Shown: piece after piece, positions 21,025 through 35,774 of the stretch
Position numbering within the stretch: position 1 is the first letter of the stretch
Layout of the letters: each line of letters opens with the position of its first letter
Source of the DNA: Wenjunlia tyrosinilytica
Lineage (GTDB): Bacteria; Actinomycetota; Actinomycetes; Streptomycetales; Streptomycetaceae
Reading direction: 5' to 3'
DNA: 64,000 nucleotides
Assembly (NCBI RefSeq): GCF_014646055.1
Contig: NZ_BMMS01000004.1
Span: forward strand, 124,001 to 188,000
Program-made: the position numbers and the translations under genes
The notes under the pieces: model-generated
Database searches by the model: none
Seen by the model: only the letters and a program-made list of their open reading frames with translations
What the model was told of the DNA's origin: nothing

Positions 21025-21894
21025 ATGGGACTCGGTCTGGTCTGCGCGCTCGCCGCGGCGGTCTTCTTCGGAGCGGCCTCCGTCTTCCAGGCGGTCGCCG
21101 CCCGCAGGACCGAGTCCGGGGAGGGCGTCGACCCGCGGCTGCTGATGCGGGTGCTGCGCCAGTGGCCGTTCCTCGCCGGGATCGGTCTGGACGGGCTCGG
21201 CTTCTGCGCCGAACTCGTCGCCCTGCGCACGCTCCCGCTGTACGTGGTGGGCGCCGCCCTCGCCTCGAGCCTGGCGGTGACCGCCGTCGTCGCGGCCCGA
21301 GTCCTGCGGGTGCGGCTGTCGGGCAGGGAGTGGGCCGCCGTGGCCACCGTGTGCGGCGGGCTGGCCCTGCTGGCGCTCGCCTCCGGGCCCGAGGGCGGCA
21401 AGGAGGGCACCAGGGGGCTGCGCCTGGCGGTGCTGGGCGCGGCCGTGGTGATCCTGGGCCTGGGTTTCGCGGCCGGCAGGCTTCCGGGCCGGGCCAGGGC
21501 GGCGGTGCTCGGCCTTGCCGCCGGGCTCGGCTTCGGCGTGGTGGCCGTCTCGGTGCGCCTGATCCCCGACGCCGGTCTGCCGGGCGTCCTGGCGAACCCG
21601 GCGCTGTACGCGCTCCTGCTCGGCGGGCTGGCCGGGTTCCTCTTCCTCACCTCCGCGCTGCACCGCGGCTCGGTCACGACCGCCACCGCCGGACTCGTCA
21701 TCGGGGAGACCGTCGGGCCCGCGCTGGTCGGGGTGATCGCGCTCGGTGACCGCACCCGTGACGGGATGGTGCCCGTGGCCGTGGCGGGGTTCGGCCTCGC
21801 CGTGGCGGGGGCGCTGGCGCTGGCCCGCTTCGGTGAACCGGCCGCGCCCGACGAGTCGTCACAGGATCGGGCACAGCAGGTCCACAGCGCCTGA
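21025..21894 (+). CDS. DMT-superfamily-like integral membrane protein
   Basis: A 289-residue protein with about nine or ten hydrophobic helices arranged like the drug/metabolite transporter fold, beginning MGLGLVCALAAAVFFGAASV. Streptomyces carry many such proteins of unknown substrate. It starts 55 bases after rocD on the same strand and may be co-transcribed. The last 12 residues (ESSQDRAQQVHSA) are encoded over the reverse complement of a decayed aminotransferase-like gene, so the present stop was probably acquired when flanking DNA degenerated. Function is not known. Confidence 0.82.
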   Translation: MGLGLVCALAAAVFFGAASVFQAVAARRTESGEGVDPRLLMRVLRQWPFLAGIGLDGLGFCAELVALRTLPLYVVGAALASSLAVTAVVAARVLRVRLSGREWAAVATVCGGLALLALASGPEGGKEGTRGLRLAVLGAAVVILGLGFAAGRLPGRARAAVLGLAAGLGFGVVAVSVRLIPDAGLPGVLANPALYALLLGGLAGFLFLTSALHRGSVTTATAGLVIGETVGPALVGVIALGDRTRDGMVPVAVAGFGLAVAGALALARFGEPAAPDESSQDRAQQVHSA

Positions 21895-22010
21895 GAAGGC
21901 GTGGTCGGGCGGGGGTGCCGCAGCCGACGACGAGGGCGGGCAGCCCCTGCGGAGCGGGCTCGTGGCGGAACCAGTCCAGCCCCTGCGGGGCGAGCCCGGC
22001 GGCGTTCCCC
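21859..22010 (-). pseudogene. Remnant of a MocR-type aminotransferase regulator C-terminus
   Basis: On the minus strand, one frame reads GLAPQGLDWFRHEPAPQG then LPALVVGCGTP and, after a single-base shift near 21910, continues as PDHAFSGAVDLLCPIL and a TGA at 21859-21861. This resembles the end of MocR/PdxR-like proteins (GntR helix fused to aminotransferase), which close with a Leu-x-Leu-Gly-Tyr-Gly segment and a final helix. Nothing upstream supplies the rest of the gene. It overlaps the 3' end of the membrane protein gene. Identification is by eye and moderate at best. Confidence 0.42.
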
Positions 22011-22150
22011 CTCAACGCCCTGTGCATCCCGGACGGCCCGGCCCCCGCACACCTGGGGGAGCTGGGCGCGTCCAGGATCACCTTCGGCGGCGGCCCGCAC
22101 GGGGAGGCCGCCGCCGCGGTGCGGGCGCTCACGCGACAGCTCGCCGGGGG
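22005..22150 (+). pseudogene. Remnant of an isocitrate lyase / PEP mutase-family C-terminus
   Basis: The plus strand encodes LNALCIPDGPAPAHLGELGA followed by SRITFGGGPHGEAAAAVRAL and a closing helix, which matches the last strand and helix of the isocitrate lyase/phosphoenolpyruvate mutase family (pattern Pro-x-Asn-x-Leu ... Leu-x-x-Leu-Gly-x-x-Arg-x-Ser). The remaining 80% of the gene, including the catalytic region, is absent. It abuts the MocR-like remnant in convergent orientation, suggesting a small deleted gene pair. Confidence 0.45.
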
Positions 22151-22196
22151 GACGAGCGCGGGGACTCGCGGTAACCGCCCTCACCCTTGAATACGT

Positions 22197-22236
22197 ACGC
22201 GGCGCCCGGCGGGTTCATCCCCGCCGGGCGCCGCGT
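22197..22236. terminator. Hairpin terminator downstream of mdh
   Basis: A perfect 17-base-pair stem (22197-22213 with 22220-22236) with loop TTCATC. It lies 58 bases downstream of the mdh stop (minus strand) and would also block readthrough from the plus strand. The gap 21895-22293 otherwise contains only the two gene remnants. Confidence 0.85.
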
Positions 22237-22293
22237 CGTGTCACCGTGTTCCGCGGTGACGCGGGCTCAGTCGTTCCGGCCGCGCCGGACGGC

Positions 22294-23421
<1,128 letters not shown>

Positions 23422-23486
23422 TCACCGACCGGCGCCCGTACGGGCGGCAGGAGCGCGGCGGCGCCGCGCCTCGCGAACGGACCCGC

Positions 23487-23891
23487 TCACCGCACGGCGA
23501 AGCGCAGGGCCTCGGAGAGCCAGGGCACTTCCAGGACCGGGTTCGGCATGGCCACCAGGGTCATGAACACGATGCCCGTTCCCAGCACCCCGAGCGTGAT
23601 CACATCGGTGAAGCGGCTGCGGACGGCGAGCATGCCCACATTGGGCAGGGTCACCCGCAGCACGGCGCCGACCAGCACGAACGCGCCCACGAGCAACAGA
23701 CCGGGTCGGAAGCTCGCCATCATGACAAGCAGGCCGATCGCCATCCCGCCGAGCACGAGAAGCACCGGCCACTGGCGGGCCGGCGCGGGAGCGTCGCCGC
23801 CCGCCGCCCGGCGTCCGCCCTCGGGTCGCAGCGTGCCCTCGGTCTTCACCGGGCGCCTGCGGGACTTCCCGTTCTCCACCGCGACCTCCAT
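23487..23891 (-). CDS. DUF3017 membrane protein
   Basis: A 134-residue protein with a basic, Arg/Ala-rich N-terminal tail (about 40 residues) followed by three transmembrane helices. The central PVLLVLGGMAIGLLVMM and LRVTLPNVGMLAVRSRFTD segments match the DUF3017 family, which in actinobacteria is typically found right after folD. It begins 9 bases after the folD stop on the same strand, so the two form an operon. Function is unknown; a link to folate metabolism is only inferred from position. Confidence 0.85.
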   Translation of the reverse strand: MEVAVENGKSRRRPVKTEGTLRPEGGRRAAGGDAPAPARQWPVLLVLGGMAIGLLVMMASFRPGLLLVGAFVLVGAVLRVTLPNVGMLAVRSRFTDVITLGVLGTGIVFMTLVAMPNPVLEVPWLSEALRFAVR

Positions 23892-23900
23892 CAGCCGACC

Positions 23901-24761
23901 TCAGCGCTCCTTGGCCGCCCGCTCGGCCGCCTCGACGACGTTGCTCAGCAGCAGGGCTCGGGTCATCGGCCCGACACCACCGGGGTTCGGGGCGATCCAG
24001 GCCGCCACCTCGCGCACCGCCGGGTCGACGTCGCCCACCAGCTTGCCCTCCGCGTCACGGCTGACGCCCACGTCCAGCACCGCCGCGCCGGGCTTGACGT
24101 CCTCGGCCCTGATCAGGTGCGGGGAGCCGGCCGCCGCGACGACGATGTCCGCCTGGCGCAGCTGCGCCGACAGGTCGAGGGTGCCGGTGTGGCACAGGGT
24201 GACGGTGGCGTTCTCGCTGCGGCGGGTGAGCAGCAGGCCGATCGAGCGGCCGACGGTGATCCCGCGGCCGACGACGACGACGTGGGCCCCGTGGATCTGC
24301 ACGTCGTGGCGGCGCAGCAGGTCGATGATGCCGCGCGGGGTGCACGGCAGCGGAGCCTCCTGGTTGAGCACCAGGCGACCGAGGTTCATCGGATGCAGGC
24401 CGTCCGCGTCCTTGGCCGGGTCGATGGCCTCCAGGACACGGTTCGTGTCGAGCCCCTTCGGCAGGGGCAGCTGCACGATGTAGCCGGTGCAGGCGGGGTC
24501 GTCGTTCAATTCCCGCACGACGGCCTCGACATCGGCCTGGGTGGCCGTGGCGGGCAGTTCACGCTGGATGCTGGCGATGCCGACCTGGGCGCAGTCGCGG
24601 TGCTTGCCCGCGACGTAGGAGCGGCTGCCCGGGTCGTCGCCCACCAGGACGGTGCCGAGGCCGGGGGCGATGCCCTTGGCCTTGAGCGCCTCGACGCGGG
24701 AGGCGAGCTCGGACTTGATCGCTGCGGCGGTGGCCTTGCCATCGAGAATCTGGGCGGTCAT
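23901..24761 (-). CDS. folD: Methylenetetrahydrofolate dehydrogenase/cyclohydrolase
   Basis: Bifunctional enzyme producing 10-formyl-tetrahydrofolate for purine synthesis. The 286-residue protein begins [19 protein letters not shown] and has the catalytic Tyr-x3-Lys in [12 protein letters not shown], the QLPLPKGLD loop, the NADP-binding [14 protein letters not shown] and the closing [15 protein letters not shown] signature. ATG at 24761 is chosen because upstream codons lack family similarity. It leads an operon with DUF3017. PurN and PurH, 2-4 kb to the right, consume its formyl product. Divergent from the DUF4190 gene over 264 bases. Confidence 0.96.
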   Translation of the reverse strand: MTAQILDGKATAAAIKSELASRVEALKAKGIAPGLGTVLVGDDPGSRSYVAGKHRDCAQVGIASIQRELPATATQADVEAVVRELNDDPACTGYIVQLPLPKGLDTNRVLEAIDPAKDADGLHPMNLGRLVLNQEAPLPCTPRGIIDLLRRHDVQIHGAHVVVVGRGITVGRSIGLLLTRRSENATVTLCHTGTLDLSAQLRQADIVVAAAGSPHLIRAEDVKPGAAVLDVGVSRDAEGKLVGDVDPAVREVAAWIAPNPGGVGPMTRALLLSNVVEAAERAAKER

Positions 24762-25025
24762 GGGGCCATCCTCCCGGACGAAGCGGCGAACGTTCCAATC
24801 AGTCCCAGCACTCGGGCGCCGATTCCGGGGGGCCACCGCGCAATCGGGACATTTACCGTGAAGCGTCCCCGCGTGTTGACCCAGAGTCCGGCTCCCATTG
24901 CAGATTCGGTACAGCCCTGGAAGCTCGCTGGACAGCGGATGGGGACAACTACCACGATGGGGCCGCACAAGCCGCCGAAAGGGACCCCTCGCAGCAGGGG
25001 TGGCGGGACCGACCCGGGGGAGACC

Positions 25026-25460
25026 GTGAGCAGTCCGTACCATACGCCGGATCCGTACGACGGCCGGCAGAATCCGTATGCGAACGGGCAGCCCGGCTAC
25101 GGGTATCCGCAGCAGCCCCCGCAGTACGGCCACCCGCAGTCCGGATACGGGCCGGGCCCCGGCTACGGGTATCCGGGCGGCCCCGGAGGGCCCCATCCGA
25201 CGGCCGGCGAGCCGAATCAGCTCGCCCTCGCCTCCGTCGTGCTCGGTTTCATCTCCATCGTCGGCGCCCTCTTCTGCTACGGCGGTGTGCTCGGTCCGGT
25301 CAGCATCGGCCTCGGCGTCGCGGGTCTGGCCAGGTCCAAGCGGACCGGGACCGGGCGCAACCAGAGCATCGGCGGAATCGCCCTGGGCGCGTTGGGCACC
25401 GCGATCCTGGCGTCCTTCATCGTTCTGATCGTCGTCTACAAAAAGCACGTGGCGCCGTGA
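25026..25460 (+). CDS. DUF4190 membrane protein
   Basis: A 144-residue protein with a Tyr/Gly/Pro/Gln-rich cytoplasmic N-terminus (about residues 1-60, with repeated GYGYP-like units) and two transmembrane helices joined by a short basic loop ([17 protein letters not shown] ... [20 protein letters not shown]), the DUF4190 pattern. GTG at 25026 follows GGGGGAG. A related Tyr/Gln-rich RDD gene lies 117 bases downstream on the same strand. Function unknown; such low-complexity tails occur on many Streptomyces membrane proteins. Confidence 0.85.
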   Translation: MSSPYHTPDPYDGRQNPYANGQPGYGYPQQPPQYGHPQSGYGPGPGYGYPGGPGGPHPTAGEPNQLALASVVLGFISIVGALFCYGGVLGPVSIGLGVAGLARSKRTGTGRNQSIGGIALGALGTAILASFIVLIVVYKKHVAP

Positions 25461-25577
25461 CGCCATGACGCCGACGACGAGAACGACGGCGCCAGGGGAT
25501 CACGCACCACTGCCCCGGCTTCTGTCCGGCGGCCGAGCCCGCCATCAACTGTCCCCACCCCAGCACGGAGGAATCAC

Positions 25578-26195
25578 GTGAGTTACCCGCCCGGCCCCAA
25601 CGACCCGTACGGCCAGCCGCAGGGCCAGCCCGGGTACGGCTACCCGCAGCAACAGCCCCAGCAGGGGTACGGCTACCCGCAGGGCCAGCCCGGCTACGAC
25701 CCCAATGCCGCCTACGGATACCCGCAGCAGCAGCCCGGGTACGGCTACCCCCAGGGGCAGCCCGGCTACCCGCACGCGGGCCAGGTGCAGCAGTTCTACG
25801 CGAGCTGGGGTTCGCGTTTCATCGCCCTGCTCGTGGACGGCCTCATAAGCGGCATTCCGGCGATGCTCCTGATCATCATCGGGCTCGCCGTGAAGGGCGG
25901 CGCCGGAGCCACCCTCGCGGTGCTCGGCTACGTGGCCTCCTTCGGCGTCATGCTGTGGCTGCTGCACCAGAAGGGCACCACCGGTCAGTCGATCGGCATG
26001 AAGACCGTCAACATCCAGCTGCTGCGCGAGGTCGACGGGCGTCCGATGGGCTTCGGCATGGCCTTCGTCCGCTACCTGTGCCACATCGTCGACGGCATCC
26101 CCTGCTACATCGGGTACCTGTGGCCGCTGTGGGACGCGAAGAAGCAGACCTTCGCCGACAAGATCATGGGCACGGTCGTCGTCAAGAGCCAGTGA
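25578..26195 (+). CDS. RDD-family membrane protein
   Basis: A 205-residue protein. Residues 1-68 are built of GYGYPQGQPG-type repeats, rich in Tyr, Gln, Pro and Gly. The RDD domain follows: ASWGSRFIALLVDGLI (Arg and Asp of the family name), then helices and GQSIGMKTVNIQLLRE, PSWP-like end KKQTFADKIMGTVVV. Three to four helices are expected. Some RDD proteins move ions or compatible solutes, but most are uncharacterised. CGGAGG stands before the GTG at 25578. A strong terminator follows the gene. Confidence 0.88.
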   Translation: MSYPPGPNDPYGQPQGQPGYGYPQQQPQQGYGYPQGQPGYDPNAAYGYPQQQPGYGYPQGQPGYPHAGQVQQFYASWGSRFIALLVDGLISGIPAMLLIIIGLAVKGGAGATLAVLGYVASFGVMLWLLHQKGTTGQSIGMKTVNIQLLREVDGRPMGFGMAFVRYLCHIVDGIPCYIGYLWPLWDAKKQTFADKIMGTVVVKSQ

Positions 26196-26219
26196 GGCGG
26201 CGGCAAGCGGCATGACGGC

Positions 26220-26249
26220 GCAGCCGTCAAGGACGCAGCCGTCAAGGAC
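26220..26249. repeat. 15-base direct repeat
   Basis: GCAGCCGTCAAGGAC is repeated exactly at 26220-26234 and 26235-26249, in the gap between the RDD gene and the terminator. No function is evident. Confidence 0.6.
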
Positions 26250-26256
26250 GCAGGCC

Positions 26257-26293
26257 GAGGGGTCGGGAACGCGGATCGCGTTCCCGACCCCTC
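26257..26293. terminator. Bidirectional terminator between rdd and purH
   Basis: A perfect 17-base-pair stem (26257-26273 with 26277-26293) with the tight loop GAT. It separates the convergent RDD (plus) and purH (minus) genes and probably ends both transcripts. Confidence 0.88.
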
Positions 26294-26310
26294 GTCCGTC
26301 CGCTGTGCGC

Positions 26311-27876
26311 TCAGTGGAAGAAGTGGCGGGTTCCGGTGAGGTACATCGTCGCGCCCGCCGCCTTGGCCGCCGCGACGACCTCCTCGTCGCGCACCGAACC
26401 ACCCGGCTGCACCACGGCCTTGACGCCCGCCTCGAGCAGCACCTGGAGTCCGTCGGCGAACGGGAAGAAGGCGTCGGAGGCCGCGAACGAACCGCTCGCC
26501 CGCTCCCCGGCGCGCTGTACCGCGAGCCGCGCCGAGTCGACCCGGTTGACCTGGCCCATGCCCACACCGACCGTCGCCCCGTCCGAGGCGAGCAGGATGG
26601 CGTTGGACTTCACCGCGCGGCAGGCCCGCCAGGCGAAGGCGAGTTCCCGCAGTCCGGCCTCGTCCAGCGCCTCACCCGTGGCCAGCGTCCAGTTGGCGGG
26701 ATTGTCGCCCTCGGCCTGGAACAGGTCGGTCTCCTGGAGCAGCACACCCCCGGTGATCGGCTTGATGTCGCCCGGGCGGGCCGGGCTGCCCTCCACGCGC
26801 AGCACCCGGATGTTCTTCTTGCGCGAGAGGACCTCCACGGCGCCGTCCTCGTAGGCCGGCGCGGCGATCACCTCGGTGAAGATCTCCGCGACCTGCTCGG
26901 CCATCGCGACCGAGACGGGGCGATTGACGGCGATGACGCCGCCGAACGCGGACAGCGGGTCGCACGCGTGCGCCTTGCGGTGGGCCTGCGCCACATCCGC
27001 GCCGATGGCGATGCCGCAGGGGTTGGCGTGCTTGATGATCGCGACGCACGGCTCGTCGTGGTCATGGGCGGCGCGGCGCGCGGCCTCGGTGTCCACGTAG
27101 TTGTTGAACGACATCTCCTTGCCGTGCAGCTGCTCGGCTCCGGCAAGGCCCTGCCCGGTGCCGTCGGTGTAGAGGGCGGCGGCCTGGTGCGGGTTCTCTC
27201 CGTAGCGCAGCACGCTCGTCCGCTCCCAGGCACCGGCCAGGAACTCAGGCAGGGGCTTGTCGCCGGGCTCGGGGGCGTAGGCGTTGGTGAACCACGAGGC
27301 CACGGCCACGTCGTAGGCCGCGGTGTGCTGGAACGCCTCGGCGGCGAGCCGCTTGCGCGCGTCCAGATCGAATCCGCCCCGCGGGAGCGCGGCGAGCACA
27401 TCCGCGTACCGGTCGGGGTTGACGACGACGGCGACCGAGGGGTGGTTCTTGGCGGCGGCGCGGACCATGGACGGGCCGCCGATGTCGATCTGCTCCACGC
27501 ACTCGTCCGGGGCCGCGCCGGAGGCGACGGTCTCACGGAAGGGGTAGAGGTTCACGACCACCAGCTCGAACGGCTCGACGCCGAGCTCCACCAGCTGCTC
27601 GCGGTGCGAGTCCAGGCGCAGGTCCGCCAGGACGCCCGCGTGCACCTTCGGGTGCAGGGTCTTCACCCGGCCGTCGAGGCACTCGGGGAAGCCGGTGAGC
27701 TCCTCGACCTTGGTCACCGGGACCCCGGCCGCGGCGATCCTCGCGGCGGTGGAGCCCGTCGAGACCAGCTCGACCCCGGCCTCGTGCAAGCCGCGAGCCA
27801 GCTCTTCGAGGCCGGTCTTGTCGTAGACACTGACCAGCGCGCGGCGGATCCGCCGCTTCGTCGTACCGGTACTCAC
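26311..27876 (-). CDS. purH: AICAR transformylase / IMP cyclohydrolase
   Basis: Bifunctional enzyme for the last two steps of IMP synthesis, 521 residues. The N-terminal cyclohydrolase (MGS-like) domain shows [28 protein letters not shown] and [13 protein letters not shown]; the transformylase half shows [21 protein letters not shown] and the catalytic Lys-His in [11 protein letters not shown], and ends [13 protein letters not shown]. The GTG start at 27876 overlaps the purN stop as GTGA, so purN and purH are translationally coupled. The formyl donor comes from FolD. A strong terminator lies 18 bases past the stop. Confidence 0.96.
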   Translation of the reverse strand: MSTGTTKRRIRRALVSVYDKTGLEELARGLHEAGVELVSTGSTAARIAAAGVPVTKVEELTGFPECLDGRVKTLHPKVHAGVLADLRLDSHREQLVELGVEPFELVVVNLYPFRETVASGAAPDECVEQIDIGGPSMVRAAAKNHPSVAVVVNPDRYADVLAALPRGGFDLDARKRLAAEAFQHTAAYDVAVASWFTNAYAPEPGDKPLPEFLAGAWERTSVLRYGENPHQAAALYTDGTGQGLAGAEQLHGKEMSFNNYVDTEAARRAAHDHDEPCVAIIKHANPCGIAIGADVAQAHRKAHACDPLSAFGGVIAVNRPVSVAMAEQVAEIFTEVIAAPAYEDGAVEVLSRKKNIRVLRVEGSPARPGDIKPITGGVLLQETDLFQAEGDNPANWTLATGEALDEAGLRELAFAWRACRAVKSNAILLASDGATVGVGMGQVNRVDSARLAVQRAGERASGSFAASDAFFPFADGLQVLLEAGVKAVVQPGGSVRDEEVVAAAKAAGATMYLTGTRHFFH

Positions 27877-28580
27877 GGGACCAGGACCCTTCTTCCTTCG
27901 ATGCGGTAACCCTCGCGGGCCAGGCGGCCCACGACGTGGACGAGCGCCTCGCGCTCGACCGTCTTGATGCGCTCGTGGAGCGCTTCCTCCGTGTCGTCCT
28001 CGTGGATGTCCACCACGTGCTGGGCGATGATCGGGCCGGTGTCGACCCCGTCGTCCACGAAGTGGACGGTGCAGCCGGTGACCTTGGCGCCGTAGGCCAG
28101 CGCGTCCCGGACGCCGTGCGCACCGGGGAAGCTCGGCAGCAGGGCCGGGTGGGTGTTGACGACGCGGCCCCCGAAGCGGGCCAGGAACTCCTTGCCGACG
28201 ATCTTCATGAAACCCGCCGAGACCACGAGGTCCGGCCGGTGCTCGGCGACGGCCCCGGTGAGGGAGCGGTCCCACTCCACCCGGTCCGCGAAGTCCTGGA
28301 CCCGGCGGACGAACGTCGGCACACCGGCGCGCTCGGCCCGCTCGAGGCCGGTGATCCCGGGCCGGTCCGCGCCCACGGCGACGACAGCGGCCCCGTACGC
28401 GGGGTCTTCCGCCGCGTCGAGCAGCGCCTGAAGATTGGTACCCGAGCCCGAGACGAGGACGACCAGACGGGCGGGGGGCGAAGTGGACGGGGGGAAAGCA
28501 CCCACAGCTGGGCTCTTCTCTCGCGGATCCGGGAGTTTCAAGGCCGGAAGCGACGCGCGCTGGGGAACCTGAGGCGCCAC
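27873..28580 (-). CDS. purN: Phosphoribosylglycinamide formyltransferase
   Basis: GAR transformylase, third step of purine synthesis, using 10-formyl-THF. Of 235 residues, the first ~36 are a Pro-rich extension; the enzyme starts at [19 protein letters not shown]. Catalytic residues are visible as Asn and His in [14 protein letters not shown] and Asp in [16 protein letters not shown] at 28580 is the first start; an internal start near the SGSGTN block would remove the extension, so the true N-terminus is uncertain. It is the first gene of the purN-purH pair and is divergent from a membrane-protein gene at 28715. Confidence 0.94.
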   Translation of the reverse strand: MAPQVPQRASLPALKLPDPREKSPAVGAFPPSTSPPARLVVLVSGSGTNLQALLDAAEDPAYGAAVVAVGADRPGITGLERAERAGVPTFVRRVQDFADRVEWDRSLTGAVAEHRPDLVVSAGFMKIVGKEFLARFGGRVVNTHPALLPSFPGAHGVRDALAYGAKVTGCTVHFVDDGVDTGPIIAQHVVDIHEDDTEEALHERIKTVEREALVHVVGRLAREGYRIEGRRVLVP

Positions 28581-28714
28581 GCGGCCGTCAGCAACGATAC
28601 TGGCACACCGTGCCGCCCCCGAACCGGCGGTGGCCAGCCTCTCGCGATAGCGTCAGGAAAAGGACCGGAGTACCGAACGATGCAGCGAAGCGACAAGGGG
28701 TTGGCGCAAGCACC

Positions 28715-32450
<3,736 letters not shown>

Positions 32451-32475
32451 TCATACGAATATCCGGGACCCCGCC

Positions 32476-33423
32476 ATGCCCCCGGTGAACCTCGTCAAAG
32501 CCGCTCCACCGCGCCCTGCGCCCTCGGCCATGGCCCCCGATGCCGCCGACCCGGATGCCGCGGCGTTCGACCGCCTCTGCGCCCGCACGGCCCACGCCCT
32601 CACCCAGCAGCTGTTTCTGCTGACGTGTGAACGCCGCCTCGCCCTCCGCGCAGTCGACCACGCCTTCCGCCTCGCCTGGCAGCGCTGGCCCGAGGTGGCC
32701 GGGGACCCCCAGCCCGAGGGCTGGCTGCGCACCGCTGCCTGCGAGTACGCCCTCTCGCCCTGGTGGAGGCCACCGTCGCTGCGTCACGGCCGACGGCGGC
32801 GGCCGCGCACCCCCTTCCTCGACGCCGTGCGGCGGCTGCCCGCCCACCACCGGATGGCGCTCCTGCTCTACGACGGCCTCGGACTCGACCTGCCGGATGC
32901 CGCCGCCGAGGCGCAGGCAACCACTCCCGCCATGGCCGGACGGGTGAGCGCCGCCCACGCCGCGCTCGCCCGCTCCGTCCCGGGACTGGTCGGCGGCGAC
33001 CCCGACCACCCCGAGTTCGGAGCCGGGCTCACCGGCCTCCTGAGACAGGCCGCCGAGGGCCTGGAGGTCCCACTTGTTTCACCCGAACGGATGCGTTTGC
33101 GCGGCGAGCGCAGAGCGCGCCGATGGACGATCGGCGTCGCCTCGCTCATCGTCGCCCTCCTCACGGGCATGCTCTCGACCCCGACCCCGAGCTTGACCCC
33201 GGGCTCGCCGGGCTCCACCCCTCGCGAACGGGTCCAGCGCCCCTTGCCCACTGCCAGCCGCACCACCGGCACCCTCCTCGACGGCACCGTGCCCGGCAAC
33301 GGCCGCTCCGACGATCCCGTGATGGCACCCGCCCCGCTCGCGGACCACATCACCGTGCGGGTCCCCGTCCTCCGGACCGGTCACCCGCGGCACCCTGCGG
33401 CGCCCCGCCCCCTTCTGCGGTAG
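32476..33423 (+). CDS. Sigma-70-like protein with a C-terminal membrane segment
   Basis: A 315-residue protein. Residues 25-110 resemble sigma-70 region 2 (AAFDRLCARTAHALTQQLFL, DHAFRLAWQRW, GWLRTAACEYAL) and residues 115-180 resemble region 4 (FLDAVRRLPAHHRMALLLYD, GLDLPDAAAEA, then a helix with Val-Ser-Ala-Ala-His-Ala-Ala-Leu). After a short linker there is one hydrophobic helix (about 219-235, IGVASLIVALLTGML) and an extracytoplasmic Pro/Thr/Arg tail. It may be a membrane-tethered regulator rather than an active sigma factor. ATG at 32476 is used. Divergent from the DUF6350 gene by 79 bases and convergent with sucCD. Confidence 0.72.
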   Translation: MPPVNLVKAAPPRPAPSAMAPDAADPDAAAFDRLCARTAHALTQQLFLLTCERRLALRAVDHAFRLAWQRWPEVAGDPQPEGWLRTAACEYALSPWWRPPSLRHGRRRRPRTPFLDAVRRLPAHHRMALLLYDGLGLDLPDAAAEAQATTPAMAGRVSAAHAALARSVPGLVGGDPDHPEFGAGLTGLLRQAAEGLEVPLVSPERMRLRGERRARRWTIGVASLIVALLTGMLSTPTPSLTPGSPGSTPRERVQRPLPTASRTTGTLLDGTVPGNGRSDDPVMAPAPLADHITVRVPVLRTGHPRHPAAPRPLLR

Positions 33424-33437
33424 CGGCCCGGGGAACG

Positions 33438-33475
33438 CGAAGGGGCGCCGTGCCCGTCGGCGCGGCGCCCCTTCG
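33438..33475. terminator. Terminator between sigma-like gene and sucD
   Basis: Stem of 13 perfect base pairs (33438-33450 with 33463-33475) with a 12-base loop, placed between two convergent genes; it likely serves both. Confidence 0.8.
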
Positions 33476-33492
33476 GCGTGGCTATTACTCGC

Positions 33493-34377
33493 TCAGCCTT
33501 CGAGGGCCGCACGCGCCAGGCGCGCGGTCTCGGACGGGGTCTTGCCGACCTTCACGCCCGCGGCCTCGAGGGCCTCCTTCTTCGCCTGGGCGGTGCCGGA
33601 CGAGCCGGAGACGATGGCGCCCGCGTGGCCCATGGTCTTGCCCTCGGGCGCGGTGAAGCCCGCGACGTAGCCGACGACCGGCTTGGTCACGTTCTCCTTG
33701 ATGAAGGCCGCGGCCCGTTCCTCGGCGTCGCCGCCGATCTCACCGATCATGACGATGAGGTCGGTGTCCGGGTCCTCCTGGAACGCCTTGAGGGCGTCGA
33801 TGTGCGTGGTGCCGATGATCGGGTCGCCGCCGATGCCGATGGCGGTCGAGAAGCCGAGGTCGCTCAGCTCGTACATCATCTGGTACGTCAGCGTGCCGGA
33901 CTTCGACACCAGGCCGATGCGGCCCGAGGTGGTGATGTCCGCCGGGATGATGCCCGCGTTGGAGCCGCCGGGGCTGATCAGGCCGGGGCAGTTGGGGCCG
34001 ATGATGCGGGTCTTGTTGCCCTTGGAGCCCGCGTACGCCCAGAACGCCGCCGTGTCGTGAACGGCGATGCCCTCGGTGATGACGACCGCGAGGGGGATCT
34101 CGGCGTCGATGGCCTCGACCACCGCGTCCTTGGCGAACTTCGGCGGAACGAAGATCACGGTCACGTCGGCGCCGGTGGCCTCGATGGCCTCCTTCACGGA
34201 GCCGAACACCGGAACCTCGGTGCCGTCGAAGTCGACCGCGGTGCCGGCCTTGCGCGGGTTCACGCCACCGACGATGTTGGTCCCGGAGGCCAGCATCCGG
34301 CGGGTGTGCTTCGTGCCCTCCGAGCCGGTCATCCCCTGGACGACGACCTTGCTCTCCTTGGTCAGGAAGATAGCCAT
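33493..34377 (-). CDS. sucD: Succinyl-CoA synthetase alpha subunit
   Basis: CoA-binding, phosphohistidine-carrying subunit of succinate-CoA ligase (TCA cycle), 294 residues. It starts [20 protein letters not shown] and has the CoA site [22 protein letters not shown] and [16 protein letters not shown]; the phosphorylated His lies in [15 protein letters not shown]. The ATG at 34377 is 17 bases after the sucC stop, so they form the usual sucC-sucD operon. A terminator shared with a convergent gene follows. Confidence 0.97.
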   Translation of the reverse strand: MAIFLTKESKVVVQGMTGSEGTKHTRRMLASGTNIVGGVNPRKAGTAVDFDGTEVPVFGSVKEAIEATGADVTVIFVPPKFAKDAVVEAIDAEIPLAVVITEGIAVHDTAAFWAYAGSKGNKTRIIGPNCPGLISPGGSNAGIIPADITTSGRIGLVSKSGTLTYQMMYELSDLGFSTAIGIGGDPIIGTTHIDALKAFQEDPDTDLIVMIGEIGGDAEERAAAFIKENVTKPVVGYVAGFTAPEGKTMGHAGAIVSGSSGTAQAKKEALEAAGVKVGKTPSETARLARAALEG

Positions 34378-34394
34378 GTCTTGAGGTCCGTCCC

Positions 34395-35573
34395 TTACTT
34401 CGCAGCCGCGAGCTCGGCGGCACGCTCGGCCGCGCCGTCCATCGTGTCCACCTGCTGGATCAGCGGGTGGTTCGCCTCGGTGAGGATCCGGCGACCCTCC
34501 TCGGCGTTGTTGCCGTCCAGGCGCACCACCAGCGGCTTGGTGACGTCCTCGCCGCGCGAGTGCAGCAGCTCGAGGGCCTGGACGATGCCGTTGGCGACCG
34601 CGTCGCACGCGGTGATGCCGCCGAAGACGTTGACGAAGACCGACTTGACGGCCGGGTCGCCGAGGATGATCTCGAGACCGTTCGCCATCACCTCGGCGGA
34701 GGCTCCGCCGCCGATGTCGAGGAAGTTGGCGGGCTTGACCTCGCCGTGCTTCTCACCGGCGTAGGCGACGACGTCGAGGGTGCTCATGACGAGACCCGCG
34801 CCGTTGCCGATGATGCCTACCTCGCCGTCGAGCTTGACGTAGTTGAGGCCCTTGGCCTTGGCCGCGGCCTCCAGCGGGTCGGCCGCGTCCTTGTCCTCGA
34901 GCGCCTCGTGCTCCGGCTGGCGGAACTCGGCGTTGGCGTCCAGCGACACCTTGCCGTCCAGCGCCAGGACCCGGCCGTCGGCGACCTTGGCCAGCGGGTT
35001 GACCTCGACGAGGAGCGCGTCCTCGGCGACGAAGGTCTTCCACAGCGTGACCAGGATGTCGGCGATCTGGTCGGCCACGTCGGCCGGGAACTTCGCGGCC
35101 TCGACGATCTCGCGGGCCTTCTCCGGGGTGACGCCCTCGTTGGCGTCGACCGGGATCTTGGCGAGGGCCTCGGGCTTGGTGGCCGCGACCTCCTCGATGT
35201 CCATGCCGCCCTCGACGGACGCCATGGCCAGGAAGGTGCGGTTCGCACGGTCGAGCAGGTAGGAGACGTAGTACTCCGCGGCGATCTCCGGCGCGGTCTC
35301 CGCCAGCATCACCTTGTGGACCGTGTGGCCCTTGATGTCCATGCCGAGGATCTGCTCGGCCTTGGCCACGGCGTCGTCGGGGTCGGAGGCCAGCTTCACA
35401 CCGCCGGCCTTGCCGCGGCCGCCGACCTTCACCTGGGCCTTGACGACGGCCTTGCCGCCGAGCCGCTCCGCGACCTCGCGCGCCGCCGCGGGCGTGTCGA
35501 TGACTTCACCGGCCAGCACCGGTACGTCATGCTTGGCGAAGAGATCCCTCGCCTGGTACTCGAACAGGTCCAC
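34395..35573 (-). CDS. sucC: Succinyl-CoA synthetase beta subunit
   Basis: ATP-grasp subunit forming succinate plus ATP/GTP from succinyl-CoA, 392 residues. It begins [20 protein letters not shown] (encoded from a GTG at 35573) and shows [37 protein letters not shown], and [22 protein letters not shown] and [13 protein letters not shown] complete the family signature. AAAGGGG precedes the GTG. The promoter must lie in the 201-base gap before the VWA gene. First gene of sucCD. Confidence 0.97.
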   Translation of the reverse strand: MDLFEYQARDLFAKHDVPVLAGEVIDTPAAAREVAERLGGKAVVKAQVKVGGRGKAGGVKLASDPDDAVAKAEQILGMDIKGHTVHKVMLAETAPEIAAEYYVSYLLDRANRTFLAMASVEGGMDIEEVAATKPEALAKIPVDANEGVTPEKAREIVEAAKFPADVADQIADILVTLWKTFVAEDALLVEVNPLAKVADGRVLALDGKVSLDANAEFRQPEHEALEDKDAADPLEAAAKAKGLNYVKLDGEVGIIGNGAGLVMSTLDVVAYAGEKHGEVKPANFLDIGGGASAEVMANGLEIILGDPAVKSVFVNVFGGITACDAVANGIVQALELLHSRGEDVTKPLVVRLDGNNAEEGRRILTEANHPLIQQVDTMDGAAERAAELAAAK

Positions 35574-35774
35574 GCGCGTCCGTCCCCTTTGTGGTGATCG
35601 CGGTTCGTTGGTTGCGTGGGCGTGCCGCCACGGTCGTACGTGACGAGATCGAGACGTCTGAGGGCGCACACGTAGGCCGAGCACGCGGCATGTCCGTCTT
35701 GCAGATTATCCCCGCAGCTCGAGGGTTCCTAAATTCCAGGTCACACCGGCGCGGTGAGAACAGTCACAGGGCTG

